Below, piece after piece: positions 23,853 through 35,659 of a stretch of DNA of 64,000 nt. The stretch's first letter is position 1. Each line of letters starts with the position of its first letter. The notes below the pieces were generated by a model. It saw only the letters and a list, made by a program, of their open reading frames with translations. It searched no databases and was not told the DNA's origin. The position numbers were made by a program, and so were the translations under genes. Source of the DNA: Paramyrothecium sp. XJ0827 (taxonomy: Eukaryota > Ascomycota > Sordariomycetes > Hypocreales > Stachybotryaceae); NCBI GenBank assembly GCA_020881915.1, contig JAJFPB010000009.1, positions 2,356,001 through 2,420,000 of the forward strand, in the 5' to 3' direction.

Positions 23853-24230
23853 CTAAGGAGCAAACAGTATATTCCTGTAGAGAGAGGTGAGTTGATCTGG
23901 TAACAATCTCGCCTCGGAGCCGTCATCGGTGAAGTGACTCACTTCACTATCGCACAACATGGCGCAGCCCTTGCTGCACGTTTTATCCACTGATCCAAGG
24001 TCTATGCAGCTGCCATAATTATCATTCGGACAACTTGCGGTGCATCTAGGAGCGCAGTCTCTACACCCTTCTGCCTCACTGCAGCAGCCAAAGAGCATAC
24101 CATTTACTGGGCTCGTGATGGCGACGCAATATTCGAGGCAAGACCCGGTTCCCGGGATGAAATTTCTGTGGGGGAGTGCTGGCGTGCCTAGGGTCATGCT
24201 AAGAACTATGAGGAAGGTTGACAGCTACAT
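23853..24230 (-). pseudogene. cysteine-rich secreted protein gene with stop at codon 2
   Basis: Reading from ATG at 24230 (minus), the second codon (24227-24225) is TAG. A typical signal-peptide core (LSTFLIVLS) follows at once, then a compact domain with 12 cysteines (SCLEYC, GCC, GCRDC, RC, SC, SC, TCSKGC, LC) to the stop at 23853. A TATA-like box sits about 65 nt upstream. The next in-frame ATG lies inside the hydrophobic core and would remove most of the secretion signal. One C-to-T transition of CAG in a CpA context would explain the stop. Alternatives are a missed upstream exon or use of the internal ATG. Function unknown. Confidence 0.5.
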
Positions 24231-24292
24231 TATGTGTGGATGTCAGGACATATGAAACGGCGACTGTTCCGACCCTTACGAGGCACTGATAA

Positions 24293-24299
24293 CTATATA
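24293..24299 (-). promoter_or_regulatory. TATA box of the cysteine-rich minus-strand gene
   Basis: Minus strand reads TATATAG about 65 nt upstream of the ATG at 24230. Confidence 0.4.
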
Positions 24300-25019
24300 A
24301 GGAGCCGCTGCTCCCTCGTAGCTAGAGCTCTTCAGAGATAAATTTCACAGTTACACCCCATAGCGCTCTTCACTCTGATTCAGCAGCCCGGTCTCTGATA
24401 GTGGATTCAGATCTAACACTGGAGCGATAAGTTGCATAGACTTCTCGAGGCCTATGTCCATCAAGGGAAGGATTCCAGGCAAGGGAAGATGCGTCAGGGT
24501 TCATTTACCACAAGCCTTGTGGGTGCCTAGACGGTTCCTAGGAGTCTCTGTCCTTACGGCGCTTACCATTCAGCTCGAGGTATGATTTACCTGCAAATGC
24601 CTTCCATTGGAATGCATGTTAAGCACTGAACGCTATGTACGCTTTTCAGCGACATTGAATCAACCGCCGCGATAGCTACCTCTCCTCTCGAAGCCTGGAT
24701 CAAAAAGTCAACAACGACTAGGTCGACCAGTCCTATCGAATCAAGGAAGGTGGGTTCTCGCTCATGTCATGATCTCATTTGTATGCAGAAGGGTGCGGCA
24801 CGGATGTCGCGATCTACCCAGCTCGCGGCTGCAACAGGTAGCGCGATTGTGAGAAAAAACAAATGTGTCTTGCTTCAGCCCCCCTTAGAGCTTTTGAGAC
24901 TTAAGTTTAAAAAGTTGTATATGGAGTGGAGCCTTACCTCCCGATTAGCAAGGCCGGCACGGAATACGCGTCCTCTTTGCATCAACTTCAAGCTTCTTCT
25001 ATGATCGAATTATGACATA
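24300..25019. other. gene-poor region
   Basis: Open frames up to about 84 codons without motifs; nothing supportable. Confidence 0.45.
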
Positions 25020-25565
25020 TTGTCTGGCCTTATTATCGGTCATGTATGGCGTGGCGCTTTGAGCCTCAACTTAGTAGCTGCTCTGCGAGACATGCAAGGG
25101 CCGCCAGGGTCTCGGAATGATCTCATCTGCCTGCGAATCAGCGGCACAGAGCTCGCGGGCAGTTCATTCGGGTTCCGATTACCTCTTAAACCGTCTTTAC
25201 CTGGGAAGAAAGGTCAAGCTCGACAATATCATGATCGACGAGGCTTTATGCTCGCGCCATCTACGCCTATCATGCGTTTATTTCACCTTGAGCGTCCCGA
25301 GACTTGCGAACTGCAAATTGCGTTGACCACTGCTGCTGTGCCGAAGTCGCCAGATCTACTGATCAAGCAAAACGCTCAGGATTTCTTCGCCATCTTTATC
25401 AGCACTTTGTGTATGTCAGTAAACTTGAGTCAGTGTGTAGCATCTTGCATTATTGTTGATCATGCTAAGTTGATTTCCACTTTCAATTGGCCTGAGGGCT
25501 TCCAAAGAACGTCGTATGACGGCTACCCTCCCATACTCCGTAAGTTTGATCTCGGAAAGACATAA
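25020..25565 (+). pseudogene. possible relic of a fungal hypothetical protein
   Basis: A 181-codon frame without a plausible start. Its C-terminal part has SPDLLIKQNAQDFFAIFIST, which recalls an NAQDLF-type motif in some fungal conserved hypothetical proteins. The rest has low protein-like quality and other frames compete. I treat it as a possible decayed remnant only. Confidence 0.25.
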
Positions 25566-26048
25566 TATTCAGCCAATGAGTTCACTGGTTTCATTTCATG
25601 GTCTTGGTCTGTATCTGCTTCTTCCGGTCAGTCATCAAGACGTTTTAATATGAGAGGGAGTTCCTCTATAGGGGAGGCTCTCCGAGTGGCATGATCTAGA
25701 TATGGGACTGCATCGTACTAGTTCTGGCGTAAATTCTGGGATAAATCTCTGGCCATTTATGACATGTTTCTGGAACTTGTTCCCTAGATTAATACAAGAC
25801 CTCTCAATTTCTACGGTATTATGCACCAAGTAATAGCTGTATCCCGGGTCACAGCTTCCTGCGCGCTTGTGAAGAGGACAAAACAAGTTCCCAGGACGGA
25901 GGCGCCGCATCAACTCTGCGTAGGTTTTTCTCTTGTACAGCAGACATTTACAAACAATATTCATCGCTAACCACCAACCCAAGGCCATATCATTACATCT
26001 CTACCGTTGTTGACCATCAAAATCCATGCCGTGAGTCTTTGCTCAGGC
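25566..26048. other. intergenic region downstream of kinase
   Basis: A 117-codon minus-strand ORF (25635-25988) shows no motif and probably arises by chance. Confidence 0.4.
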
Positions 26049-27768
26049 CTACAGAAATGAAGCGAAGTCAAGCAACGAAACCTCGCCCTCGTTGCAATGG
26101 TGGAAAAGGTACGATCGTTGATGCTCCGCTTTGTGAACTATGTCTTGAAGTTGCCTGGCGACTTCCTCCGCCCATGGCCGATCGTTGACATCGGGCTGCA
26201 GCATCTCATCCTTAATCAGCCTTAGCAGGGCTGCGAGAGCCGTGTCACCCTTACATCGGGCATCACGCTGAAGGTTGTCTATCGTCGATGAAACCAGCTT
26301 GTGCACCTTGGCGGCTCGCCTGGCCTTATCCGTGACTTCGTACAGCGGACGGGACGTATCAGTCGACGAGGTGCCTCTTCCCCTTGCGAGGCCGAAACTC
26401 TCGATGCCCTTGGGACCATGCAAGAGCCACAGAGTGAACTCCAGGAAGACGCAGCCTAGAGACCAGATGTCGTACTTGCGGGACCTGGGCCGTTGATCGG
26501 CCTGGTTGACGTTCTCAAATTCTACCTCCGGGCCTTGGTACGACGGTGTCAACAGGTTGCTAATCGTCGCACTTTTTCTGTACATAGTTTGGGCATGGTG
26601 AATTCGCGAGACGCCGAAATCAGCAATTTTCAAAACCGTCTCTGCACCCTCCTTGACGCAAAGAATATTTCCTGGCTTCAAGTCCCCATGGCGACATTTG
26701 AACTGATCATGAAGCAGATGAAGTGCATTGGCCAGGCCTAGCATCTGTCGCAAAGACCACAGCACACGATCTTGGGAGGTTTGCGGTTCCACTTCCCAAA
26801 AGTCTTGCAGGTTCCCGCCATCCGCCCACGGTAGGACGATGTATGTGTTTTTGCCTTTATCAATGCTCGCGAAATGTCGGATGATGTGGGGATGGTCGAG
26901 ATCTCGAATCTGCTGCAGGATGTCGTTTTCTTTGAGGAAGTCGCCCCGGTGATGAAAATGCTTCACAGCAACTTGAAGATCAACCGTTTCCAACTGTAGA
27001 TGTGGTTAGAATCTGCCGGCTTAGCCAAAGTATGTGGACACTCACGTCGAAACCACACTGGTGCGCCCGGTGAATCTCTGCTTTGTGGACAATTCCGGCT
27101 GCGCCACCGTCCACGACATCCGATTTCACAAATGGCAGGGGACATTCTGGGTTCATCTCAATTAGCCGGCCCTTGACGTCCAGGACCGGCGCCAGGACCA
27201 GCCACTGCTTGTGTCGCACAAAGTCGCTCACAGAAGCCTTCTGCCAGCCCTGGAATGGGAATAAGACTTTGCCATCGCGACACACGAGTGCTTCATTATC
27301 CTGTGAGAAAGACAAAGGCAGGTGCTCATCGCCAAGACCCTCAGCGAGCAGATTGTTTATGGCCTTGGCCTTGTCCATTAGCACCAGGGCAGCAAATATC
27401 CTTTTCGAGCTCCGCGTCACCCGGGCAGGCAGATCTGATGGCTTGGCTAGCCTTACCATGTTCAGCCAGCCTCTGTCTGATATATCAAGCTCTTTCTTGA
27501 CAGTTTCTTCATTTATCTCTCTTTCTAACAAATCGAGTGGCAGGAAGGTCTTATACTCTAGCGGAGAATCTGTGCACCCATCCATCAATTTCTGACTGAG
27601 CGACGGCGACCCCATGTCTTTCAACGAGGGACAAGTAGTACAAAAACGCCTAGGTGTTTGTCTCAAGTGCCGTGTACAGCATATGAAGCGATCCAGTAGG
27701 TTGTATGTGGTGAGTGGATCAAAGGCCCAGACTGGTAGGGTCGGGGGAGAGGAGCAGGTTGGGGCCAT
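26049..27768 (-). CDS. serine/threonine protein kinase with fungal N-terminal domain
   Basis: Minus-strand exons 27046-27768 and 26049-26993, joined by a 52-nt GTGAGT...ACAG intron, give 555 residues. About 200 residues precede the kinase domain. Catalytic elements are all present: a glycine-rich loop (DGGAAGIV), the VAVK lysine near 252, HGDLKPGN with the catalytic Asp near 345 (HGD replaces HRD), DFG near 366, a PSYQGPE segment in place of APE, and DIWSLGC. Replacement of the HRD arginine by Gly suggests no need for activation-loop phosphorylation. It should be a soluble active kinase. It is transcribed away from a paralogous kinase-like gene at 28999. Confidence 0.85.
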
Positions 27769-28998
27769 GCTGTGACTCGCATCGAGGGTGGGGGCTCTCT
27801 TGAGGCTCTGCCGAGCCAGTCAGGCAAACTGGGACAAGGTCACGGGAGGGTGGTCAGACTACCACAGCCCAGTGATAAGGCGTCTGGCTCGACGTTGCGT
27901 GCATACCGGTGACGTATCCTCACAAGGTGAAGTAGTCGAGAACGGCGCGGAAGGCTTGCGCTCTGTGATAAGCCCTTCCTTTGTCTGCTTGCGCCTCATG
28001 TGCCGCTCTTAGATAGCATGTCACTATATTATACTGTGGGATGCAGCAATCGCGGCATTGTGCCATTTGTAGGGAGACTCTCCTCGTTTCAGACGTGATA
28101 ATGCAACCTTCCCCCTCATTTCGTCCAATTATTTCCCGTCACAGCACTGGTGCCTATCGGTCTAAATGCTTCCGTACAGAGTACAAGGATGACAGATCCG
28201 GGGCATCCCTGTCGATGCCAATTCCGAAGGGCGCAGATGGAATTGCCGAAACCATCACCTTGAGGGGCGTGAAAACTGCATGGAATTGCCAACTAAAAAC
28301 GGTTCCCTCTATGGACATGGTCTAGACCCAGCACCTTTTGTATAAAGCTGAAAATCAGTGCTGTAGGTATCTAGTAAGGCATTGCATGCCACCCGACATC
28401 ATTTAGCCCAACTTAGCTGATATCATCATGAGAAATATTCGCCAAGACTCCCGGGTGTCTTGATGCACGTCCTCGGGATTTTCAGCTTGCCGGGGTTGGG
28501 AATAATGTCTGGGTCTTATGGAGTTGCGCAGTTGGAGGTGCCGGCATCCTTGATGCCTGGAGCAAGCGAAGGCGTCCACTGGATGGCGAACCACTGCCAG
28601 CGTGAGCCGCACGTAGCAAATGCGGGGGAAAGGACTCAAGTTGGGTTCTGTTGGAATGATTTGACCACGCTGGGAGGTGACACGTCATGCAGACCGGCCT
28701 GCAGTGTGATTGAGGCTGCAGGTCCATGCAATCCGCGCAGGATGCCGCGAACTGGCCATTCAATTGTGCGATCATAGGTCAGTTGCAGATACTTGGTCGA
28801 GACTCGGCATCCAACCAGCAGCGAGGGATAAAACGGCTGAAAGCAAAATGCAATAGTTGCACTCCATCTGCCTGCCCAAAAGACAGCTTATCTCACAAGT
28901 TGCAGAGACGATCCCTTAGTCTGGTGTCGTTTGCGGTCACTCATTGCACGAATCCTAGATACCCGAAGATATGACCATCGCGAGCTGCCTGTGACGCC
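27769..28998. other. shared upstream region of two divergent kinase-family genes
   Basis: A 1.2-kb stretch between the two divergent starts. A 94-codon ORF (28041-28325) is motif-free. Co-regulation is possible from the arrangement but not shown. Confidence 0.45.
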
Positions 28999-31287
28999 AT
29001 GAGCCTCATGTCCAGTCTGTCTTGTGGACTTACAGGACACACGCCTACACCAAGTAGATTTCCTGGCTCAGAAGCTGTTTTCGATTCGGAATCAGACACC
29101 TCGACTGACGACTTTCCGCAGCCTCATCGTATCCTCAAACAGCGGACCCTAAGCTCGAGCAGACCGAATGAGGAAAATTTCCAGATACCAAAGCGAAGGT
29201 ATACGTTTCCTAGACTGCGACTGCAAGAGCAAGGCTTTCTCAAGACCTTCTCACCAAGCTCAGTTTCAAAATCGTCTTCGCTCCTGAGAAGGCGCAACAC
29301 TGAACCGTTGGCACCAAAGTCAGACTGGCCACCTAGTACGAAGATGGCTTGCCCGTACAACGACTTCCGTGACCGCATCAACGCCTATTGTGATGAGAGG
29401 TGGGATAGCGCAGAGCATCCATGGCTCTTTGCAAGCTGTTTCAAAGAACTTTTAGGGAAACGAGACTTCGTGAAATTGATGAACGCCAGGAGAGACGAGC
29501 CAGCCTCGAAAATCCACCCATCTGACCTGGCGATCTATGTTAAAGACCGCGCGCCTCTCCTGTTCATGATGCTTGTTCACACAGAAAAGGAGAGGCTTTT
29601 GGAGAAGTTTTACATGGAAAACATCGAAGACGCCCATTTTCCTCTCGTGGCCAAGGTCGGGGGGAAGAATGCGTCCTTTGAAGTAAACGGGAAACATGTG
29701 CAGCTTGATCTCTGCCAGACCAGTCCACGAGACGCACGCTTGCTGTTCGACTATTGGCAGTGGAAGTTTTTCGTCCCTGAGCTGCGCTGGCTAAACTTTG
29801 ATCACACACCTCTAAACGACAGAACCGAACTACCATACCTTGAGAAAACGGAGAAGAGCCGAACTGCGTTCAGTATTGTGGATCGGGCGGTGGTGCACCG
29901 CGATCATATCAGGCTCGAGTCACAGGGTCTTGTGAGTGCTCCTCCAAGAATCGTTGTTTATGTTCCAACCTGGAATATTCCAGAAAGTCTCATAGCTCAA
30001 CCTACTGATACACTGCAGGAAATTCAAAAGAATTGCGAAGGACACCCAATCGTTGCTTTGAAGCGATTACTTTTCAGCGGACTCACAAAACAGGATTTTC
30101 ACGACTTCATCAAGGCAGAGTACGAAACATTGGACCTTCTCAGGGCCTTCAAGACGCGACACCTAATCAAGGCGACTGCGTTCTACAGGCAGAGTGACTG
30201 CTATTTTGTCTTTCCATGGGCTGAGCACGGAAATCTCCGCAACTTCTGGAAAGAGAAAATGCCCAAAATCCATGACAATAACTACATGAATTGGGTTTTC
30301 ACTCAGCTTTTAGGACTTTGCGACGCTATCGAGGCGCTACACGACAAGCAGTGCCGCCACGGAGACTTGAAGCCCGAAAACATATTGTGCTTCAATTCCG
30401 CCGAGTCCAAAAATCCAAGAGACCACACTTCTTGTGTCCTAGTCATATCCGACGTGGGCCTTTCGAGGACTCATGACAAGCTGACACAATTTCGTTCCCG
30501 CACAAGGATGCTAGGAGGAGAAACTATAGCGTACGCAGCTCCAGAGACTGAGCTGTTCCCGCAGCAGGCCACCTCGCGTCGCTACGACATATGGTCCCTC
30601 GGGTGTCTGTTCTTGGAGTTTACCATTTGGCTGCTGTACGGGAATGAAGAACTCGAGCAGTTGAGCAAGGACATTGGCAAGAGGTTCTACCAAATCTCCG
30701 ACAAGAAGCATTCTCTAGGTGTCGACGGTATGACTGCCAGCGCCGAAGTCAGCCCAAACGTGAAACAGTGGATGCAAAAGTTGAAGAGGGATGCGCGATG
30801 TACAAATTCAAGGCCAAAAGAGACGGCAATAAGTCGTCTGGTCGCCCTCATTGACGAGCGTCTACTTGTCGTCAACGCGTCACCTGATACTACGCAGAAC
30901 GTACATCCGTCGTCCCAGCGACCCGGAGACAGCCTCGGGTTCTCCCCGAGAAAGCGAGAGCATGCCGATGATCCCCACCCTCACTTCATTCTCAGACAGC
31001 CGACAGCATTAGACGACACGATGCACAGCAAGGCGCTTGAGAATGAACGCGCATACGCCCCCGAGATGTGCCGAAAGCTCCGCACCATTGTAGAAGAAGC
31101 AAGGAGTGGTGCTATCGAATGGGTAAACCCAGACTACAGAAGAGGGAGAACTGTATTGGGGAACGGAAATGGGCCTGATGCTGGTCTCTTTGTGCCTGCG
31201 GATAATGATTCCACTGGCAAAAACCAAGAAGTGAGTTCATTTTGCTTTCATACGCCACAAATCGTAAAACGTGCTAACAACTTGTGA
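28999..31287 (+). CDS. kinase-like protein, possible pseudokinase
   Basis: Continuous frame of 762 residues. The N-terminal 115 residues are Ser/Arg-rich and disordered-looking. A family domain follows, then a kinase-like domain from about 270. Lysine (VALKR, K355), HGDLKPEN (D456) and DIWSLGC are kept. The glycine loop is replaced by EKTEKSRTAFSIV (about 282) with no glycine, and DFG is DVG (485-487). Compared with its neighbour at 26049-27768, the layout and many blocks match (CRHGDLKPxNILC, LEFTxWLL), so the two are paralogs. Loss of the glycine loop suggests weak or absent catalysis, so a scaffold or regulatory role is possible. Near the 3' end, GTGAGT at 31231 with CTAAC and an AG at 31290 could splice out the last codons and move the stop to about 31328. 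Confidence 0.8.
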   Translation: MSLMSSLSCGLTGHTPTPSRFPGSEAVFDSESDTSTDDFPQPHRILKQRTLSSSRPNEENFQIPKRRYTFPRLRLQEQGFLKTFSPSSVSKSSSLLRRRNTEPLAPKSDWPPSTKMACPYNDFRDRINAYCDERWDSAEHPWLFASCFKELLGKRDFVKLMNARRDEPASKIHPSDLAIYVKDRAPLLFMMLVHTEKERLLEKFYMENIEDAHFPLVAKVGGKNASFEVNGKHVQLDLCQTSPRDARLLFDYWQWKFFVPELRWLNFDHTPLNDRTELPYLEKTEKSRTAFSIVDRAVVHRDHIRLESQGLVSAPPRIVVYVPTWNIPESLIAQPTDTLQEIQKNCEGHPIVALKRLLFSGLTKQDFHDFIKAEYETLDLLRAFKTRHLIKATAFYRQSDCYFVFPWAEHGNLRNFWKEKMPKIHDNNYMNWVFTQLLGLCDAIEALHDKQCRHGDLKPENILCFNSAESKNPRDHTSCVLVISDVGLSRTHDKLTQFRSRTRMLGGETIAYAAPETELFPQQATSRRYDIWSLGCLFLEFTIWLLYGNEELEQLSKDIGKRFYQISDKKHSLGVDGMTASAEVSPNVKQWMQKLKRDARCTNSRPKETAISRLVALIDERLLVVNASPDTTQNVHPSSQRPGDSLGFSPRKREHADDPHPHFILRQPTALDDTMHSKALENERAYAPEMCRKLRTIVEEARSGAIEWVNPDYRRGRTVLGNGNGPDAGLFVPADNDSTGKNQEVSSFCFHTPQIVKRANNL

Positions 31288-31578
31288 AGTATGTAAGCTG
31301 TGTTTGCCAAAACGTCTCCGTGCGGTGAATCTGATCTGTCCACAGAAGGCAAGACCTGCAATACGCAGACTGGGATCTTTCAAATCCTAGCCTTTACTTG
31401 TGCTCTTGATCTGACTGGCATGGTAGTTTGTAAGTAACAGAGCCCCTCTCAATCATCTGGCAGCAACTAACACTACAGAACCAGCCCGTATGTTGAGGCC
31501 CACCCAACTCAAGGGTCATGATATGCGAGCCAGGCTAACAATCGCTTGTCGCTTCTCATGTGGTAGATTGTACGTCGA

Positions 31579-33597
31579 ATGCTTTGGGACCAAGGCCGAA
31601 CTAATTTCTTGAAGCTAGGTGATCAGTGGGAATATGTTTTCGACAGCATCGCCGCGAAGCGCATACGAAATACGCTTCGAAACCTGCCCGAGCCAGGTGT
31701 CCCGTCGAAGCTGTGCATCCGTTGTCAAACTCTCCCCCTCTGGTCGCGAGATTGCAGCTTCAATGACACAGTGTTAGGCTTGAACAGGAGGTCTAAGGAA
31801 TGTGACATCTGCCAGTTATTGTCAAAATGTCTCACACACTGGGTTATCTTGCCAGATGAAACGTTGAGTTTCTTTAGAGTCGACTCTTATCTGAAGTTCA
31901 ACAACACACAGTTACCTCCTCTCGCGACCCTTTGTACCCTACCCAGTAAGTACTTCAAACCCCCATTGTCTAAGGGCCCAATCTAACAAGGTTTTAACAA
32001 GGATCCGAGAACGATGAAAGGCTGCACTTGAACATTCAACTTGGATTTCCAGCGTTACCAGAGCCGGGCAGCATGTCGCATGTGGATTTGATTCGTGCCT
32101 GGATCAAAGATTGTGACGAGACGCACCAATGCCTCTATTCTCAGGACGACTCGTTCCTCCCAACTAGACTACTTGATGTCGGCTTGCATGGCTCAACGCG
32201 TACTCGTCTAATTTGTGACACTGGTGCGCTGAGCAGAGACGAAAAGTACCTGGCCGTCTCACATCGATGGGGTAAGACTGACTACATCGTAGACGAGATC
32301 GTCTGCTTGTACGAGAACAACATTCGAAAGCTTGAAGATGGTGTCGATGATACTGAGTTCCCTCCGAAGTATCAGGATGCCATTGCCATGACTCGACAGC
32401 TGGGAGTGCGATACGTCTGGATCGACTCGCTGTGCATCATCCAACACAACAGAGAGGATCCGCTCAACGAGGACCAAGGTCAAGACTGGGCAAGAGAATC
32501 CGAGCGCATGGAGCAAGTCTTTCGTTCCGCGTACGTCACTCTTGCAGCAAGTTGTGCCGCCTCACCTACGGAACACTTTCTCAAGCCACGCCAAGCAAGA
32601 CAGTTCGCGACAATCCGACTGGGAGACGCGTGTTACTTTCTCAGCGAATCAATCGACGACTTTGTAAACGACGTGGAGACTGGGGAGCTTCTGAAAAGAG
32701 GCTGGGTGTTCCAAGAGCGGGCGTTATCCCGCCGGACCATATTCTTCACAGAGAAACAAACGTATTGGGAGTGCGGCGAAGGTATCAGGTGTGAGTCTTT
32801 GACAAGAACTAAAGAGTGGGTGTTGCTTCGAGATTGTTCCCTGCTCCGTAATATGAACACTAATGTGTTTGGTCAGCCCCAGACCTTCTCTCCTAGGCGA
32901 CGCGAACTTTCCTTACTCGATTCCCGACTACGTCAAAGGCATGAAAATAAAGCTCTACCAGGATCTCTACGAGCGCTACTCCAGGCTTGCACTATCCTAC
33001 GTCACCGATAGGCCAACCGCCATCCTTGGCCTGGAGAGACGGCTTCTGAGAGCCCTGAAGACGAAAGGAGCACACGGAATCCTGGACATCTATCTGCGTC
33101 GGGGCTTACTGTGGCAACGAGACCGCGAGACGCTAACGCGCATTGATTTTTCCTCCGATGGGAATAAGTTACGACAGCCTGTACCGTCATGGTCATGGAT
33201 GGCCTATGCTGGGCCGATCCGGTACATGAACGTACCGTTCGGCAAAGTGGACTGGACACCCTGGACTCGAGACGTTGTTTCTTCTTGGAAGGGGGTTGAT
33301 AACAGGGGCGAAGTCAAGCTTGAGCTGCAAGTCTTGGTCCGCGATATCACAGGCGTCGAACCTGGGGCTCGTGTCTTCTTAGACGACCCTAGTCACGCCT
33401 TTTATGGCCCATTCAAGTGCGTCGTAGTTGGTTCAAGCAATTCTGCAAGCCAAGGCGAGGGTCAGGTATACTACACACTCATCGTTGTGCATGCCAAAAG
33501 AGCAGACGAAGCTGTTGTCTTAAGAGCAGGGGTTGGTTTCTTGCAAAGATCTCAGATTGTGTGGAAGACACCAGCGGAAGAGGCTTGGTTGGTTTAG
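31579..33597 (+). CDS. HET-domain (heterokaryon incompatibility) protein
   Basis: Three exons (31579-31945, 32002-32815, 32877-33597) with GTAAGT/CAAG and GTGGGT/TCAG introns give 633 residues. The HET domain is clear: YLAVSHRWG near residue 206, YQDAIAMTRQLGVRYVWID and SLCIIQ near 250-265, then DW..ESERMEQVFRSAYVTLAA. Downstream are RGWVFQERALSRR and YWECGEG, usual after the HET block. A Cys-rich segment (CIRC...CDICQ) lies in the N-terminus. HET proteins act in non-self recognition and programmed cell death after cell fusion, in the cytoplasm. The partner allele is not evident. The start is the first ATG in frame; an upstream exon is possible. Splicing of intron 2 was chosen because it restores the usual CESLTR...LLGD order. 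Confidence 0.88.
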
Positions 33598-33787
33598 CTG
33601 AGATACTGGTCCACAAATTGTCGGGACCTGACGGGTTCTTTAACTGACTGACATGGCTAAACAAAGAGCGTCTAGCCGTCTTGTTTCTCCATAGTATTTG
33701 TTACTCTCACCAAGAATGTACCTATAACTCACTTCGAGATGAAACATTCAATACCTATGTTAATCAATTATTCAAGCAATCCCTTAC

Positions 33788-35659
33788 TCACCACCAAGCA
33801 TTGCCAGTTGATCGCCAAGTATTCGTACCGCAATGGATCTCCCCCAGACGCACATGGAAGGAGAACCAGTCATCCTGCCAAATCACCTTGTACCCGACTT
33901 TGGCGTACACGGCCTCTGCCTCCGCTAGCATGATGTCCCTCCCATTAATCATGGGCCCCCACGGGTTCGGCGCGAGGACCGTTGAGTTTGTTAGGACCAC
34001 TCCATTTATGATGCTTGGATAGAAGGCCCGAAGTGTTCTTTCGAAGCTGCCCCCATGTTGCCGGCGCATGACACTATTCGGCGGCCTGGCAGCCTCGATA
34101 ACGTTCCGCAGGTCCAGACGGGTCGAGGCAGAAGAGAATTTGCTCCTCCAAATGTCGCAGCTGGGGTTCTGGTTGTAAAATGTCGCAGGTAGTCGGAAGA
34201 TCTCGTCGTCAGTGATACCAGTCTCCCTCTTCAGGATCTCTATATTGGCATTAATGCGCTCCGCTGCGACCTTGTTAGCGGCAGAAAAGTCTTCCAAGGC
34301 AAGGACCTGGCTGATTCTCAGGCTCGGCACACACTTGCCCCCATCGTACGCATCATAAGCAAAGTTGGGGCGCGAGAATGCTCGTCGGTCACCGTGGCCA
34401 TTGGCGGCGGCGCTCTCGAGCAGCGCCATTCCCTTCAGGGGGTCGTCGACCATTAGCACCCATCCTCTGACATTGCTGGCCGGCACGAATTGCAGAAACT
34501 CGTCCACGTGGCCGACGATAAGCCAATCGGTGTCTAATTTCAGCGGATCCTGCACCTCCTGGGCTTGGAGGAAAGGCAATATTTTTGGTTCTGCGTCCAA
34601 TCCTGGACTGTAGATGATACGTCCAGCAGGGTAGCTTTTACCATTGTGCGTATACGGAGGGATTGTTTCCAGGTTTCCCGTTGAGTCGGCTGCGATCCCA
34701 CCATCGCCTGTTGTCACTGCGCCTGTGTTGCCGTTGCGGAGCTCTGAGAATATGGTGCGGCCTGCGAGTCTGTAGAACTGCGCCGAGCGTAGTAGGATGC
34801 GCACGACGATGGGACCCTTGGGCCCAGGAATGCTGCTGTATCCGGTCTCGAAGAAGTCTTGCGTCCAGTACTCGCCCGCATACAACAGCTGTTGAACAGT
34901 TGTTGTCGAATCCACGTTGTGGTGGAGGTCTCGGACGAATTGTTCGTGCGGGCTCGTCGCTATGGTCGTTGTGAAGATGCGTTCTAGAGCTTGGGCATGG
35001 TGATGAGTCAGTACCGGTGCAACACGCAGAGCAACAGTGTCTTCAGCAGTGCCGTCAAGACCGTTTGAGACGGTGAATCGAATCGTGGCGCGTCCATCCC
35101 ATCCGCCTGGCCGTCGTACATCCCGAGCGTCAACACCCAGCTCCAAGCCTTGCTCGATTTCCACAGCTTCAAACACGCGCTCGGCTTTAATGAAGATCCA
35201 GTTTCCGTCAGCATCCTTTTTGAAGATGCGTACCTTAGCTGCATCAGCCGAATCCGCTACGGAAATCGAGCCATGAGCATCGGGACCCAGCCCACTGATG
35301 GGCAGGGTAATGAGCGGCGCAAGGTACTGCGGATTCCGGAGGATGTCATCGGCAGCGTCGTGACAAAGGTCCAGTACAAAATCTGGCATTTCTCTCGTAA
35401 TCTGCGAGGAACACCTCCTATCTGTATCGACTATGTTTGCAAGAATCAAGGCGCCACGGGTAGCTGTCCAGTTAGTTTTACCTTCCAAGTCGAGGTTATT
35501 GACAAGACCATCGCGGTTCGTGTCGGCCATGATGGTTACACCCAATGCAAAAGACACATTCCATAAGCCTTCACTAGTCAGTGTTGTCCTGTCATTATCA
35601 TTAGGCTACCAAAGCATACTTGTTGAGACGAGGCACATCTGCCTGCTAAGAATTTTCAT
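33788..35659 (-). CDS. protein-arginine deiminase (PAD) family enzyme
   Basis: Minus-strand exons 35620-35659 and 33788-35568, joined by a 51-nt GTATGC...GAAG intron, give 606 residues; the tiny first exon is tentative. The protein carries the whole PAD catalytic set: WTQDFFETGY (Asp about 251), GHVDEF (His 367, Asp 369) and GEIHCGTN (Cys 593), matching Asp350, His471, Asp473 and Cys645 of human PAD4. The ADTNRDG segment near the N-terminus resembles a calcium loop. PADs convert peptidyl-arginine to citrulline with calcium. The N-terminal cupredoxin-like PAD_N domain of animals seems absent. A hydrophobic N-terminus might direct secretion, but the exon is uncertain. It converges on the HET gene, with 190 bp between stops. 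Confidence 0.85.
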
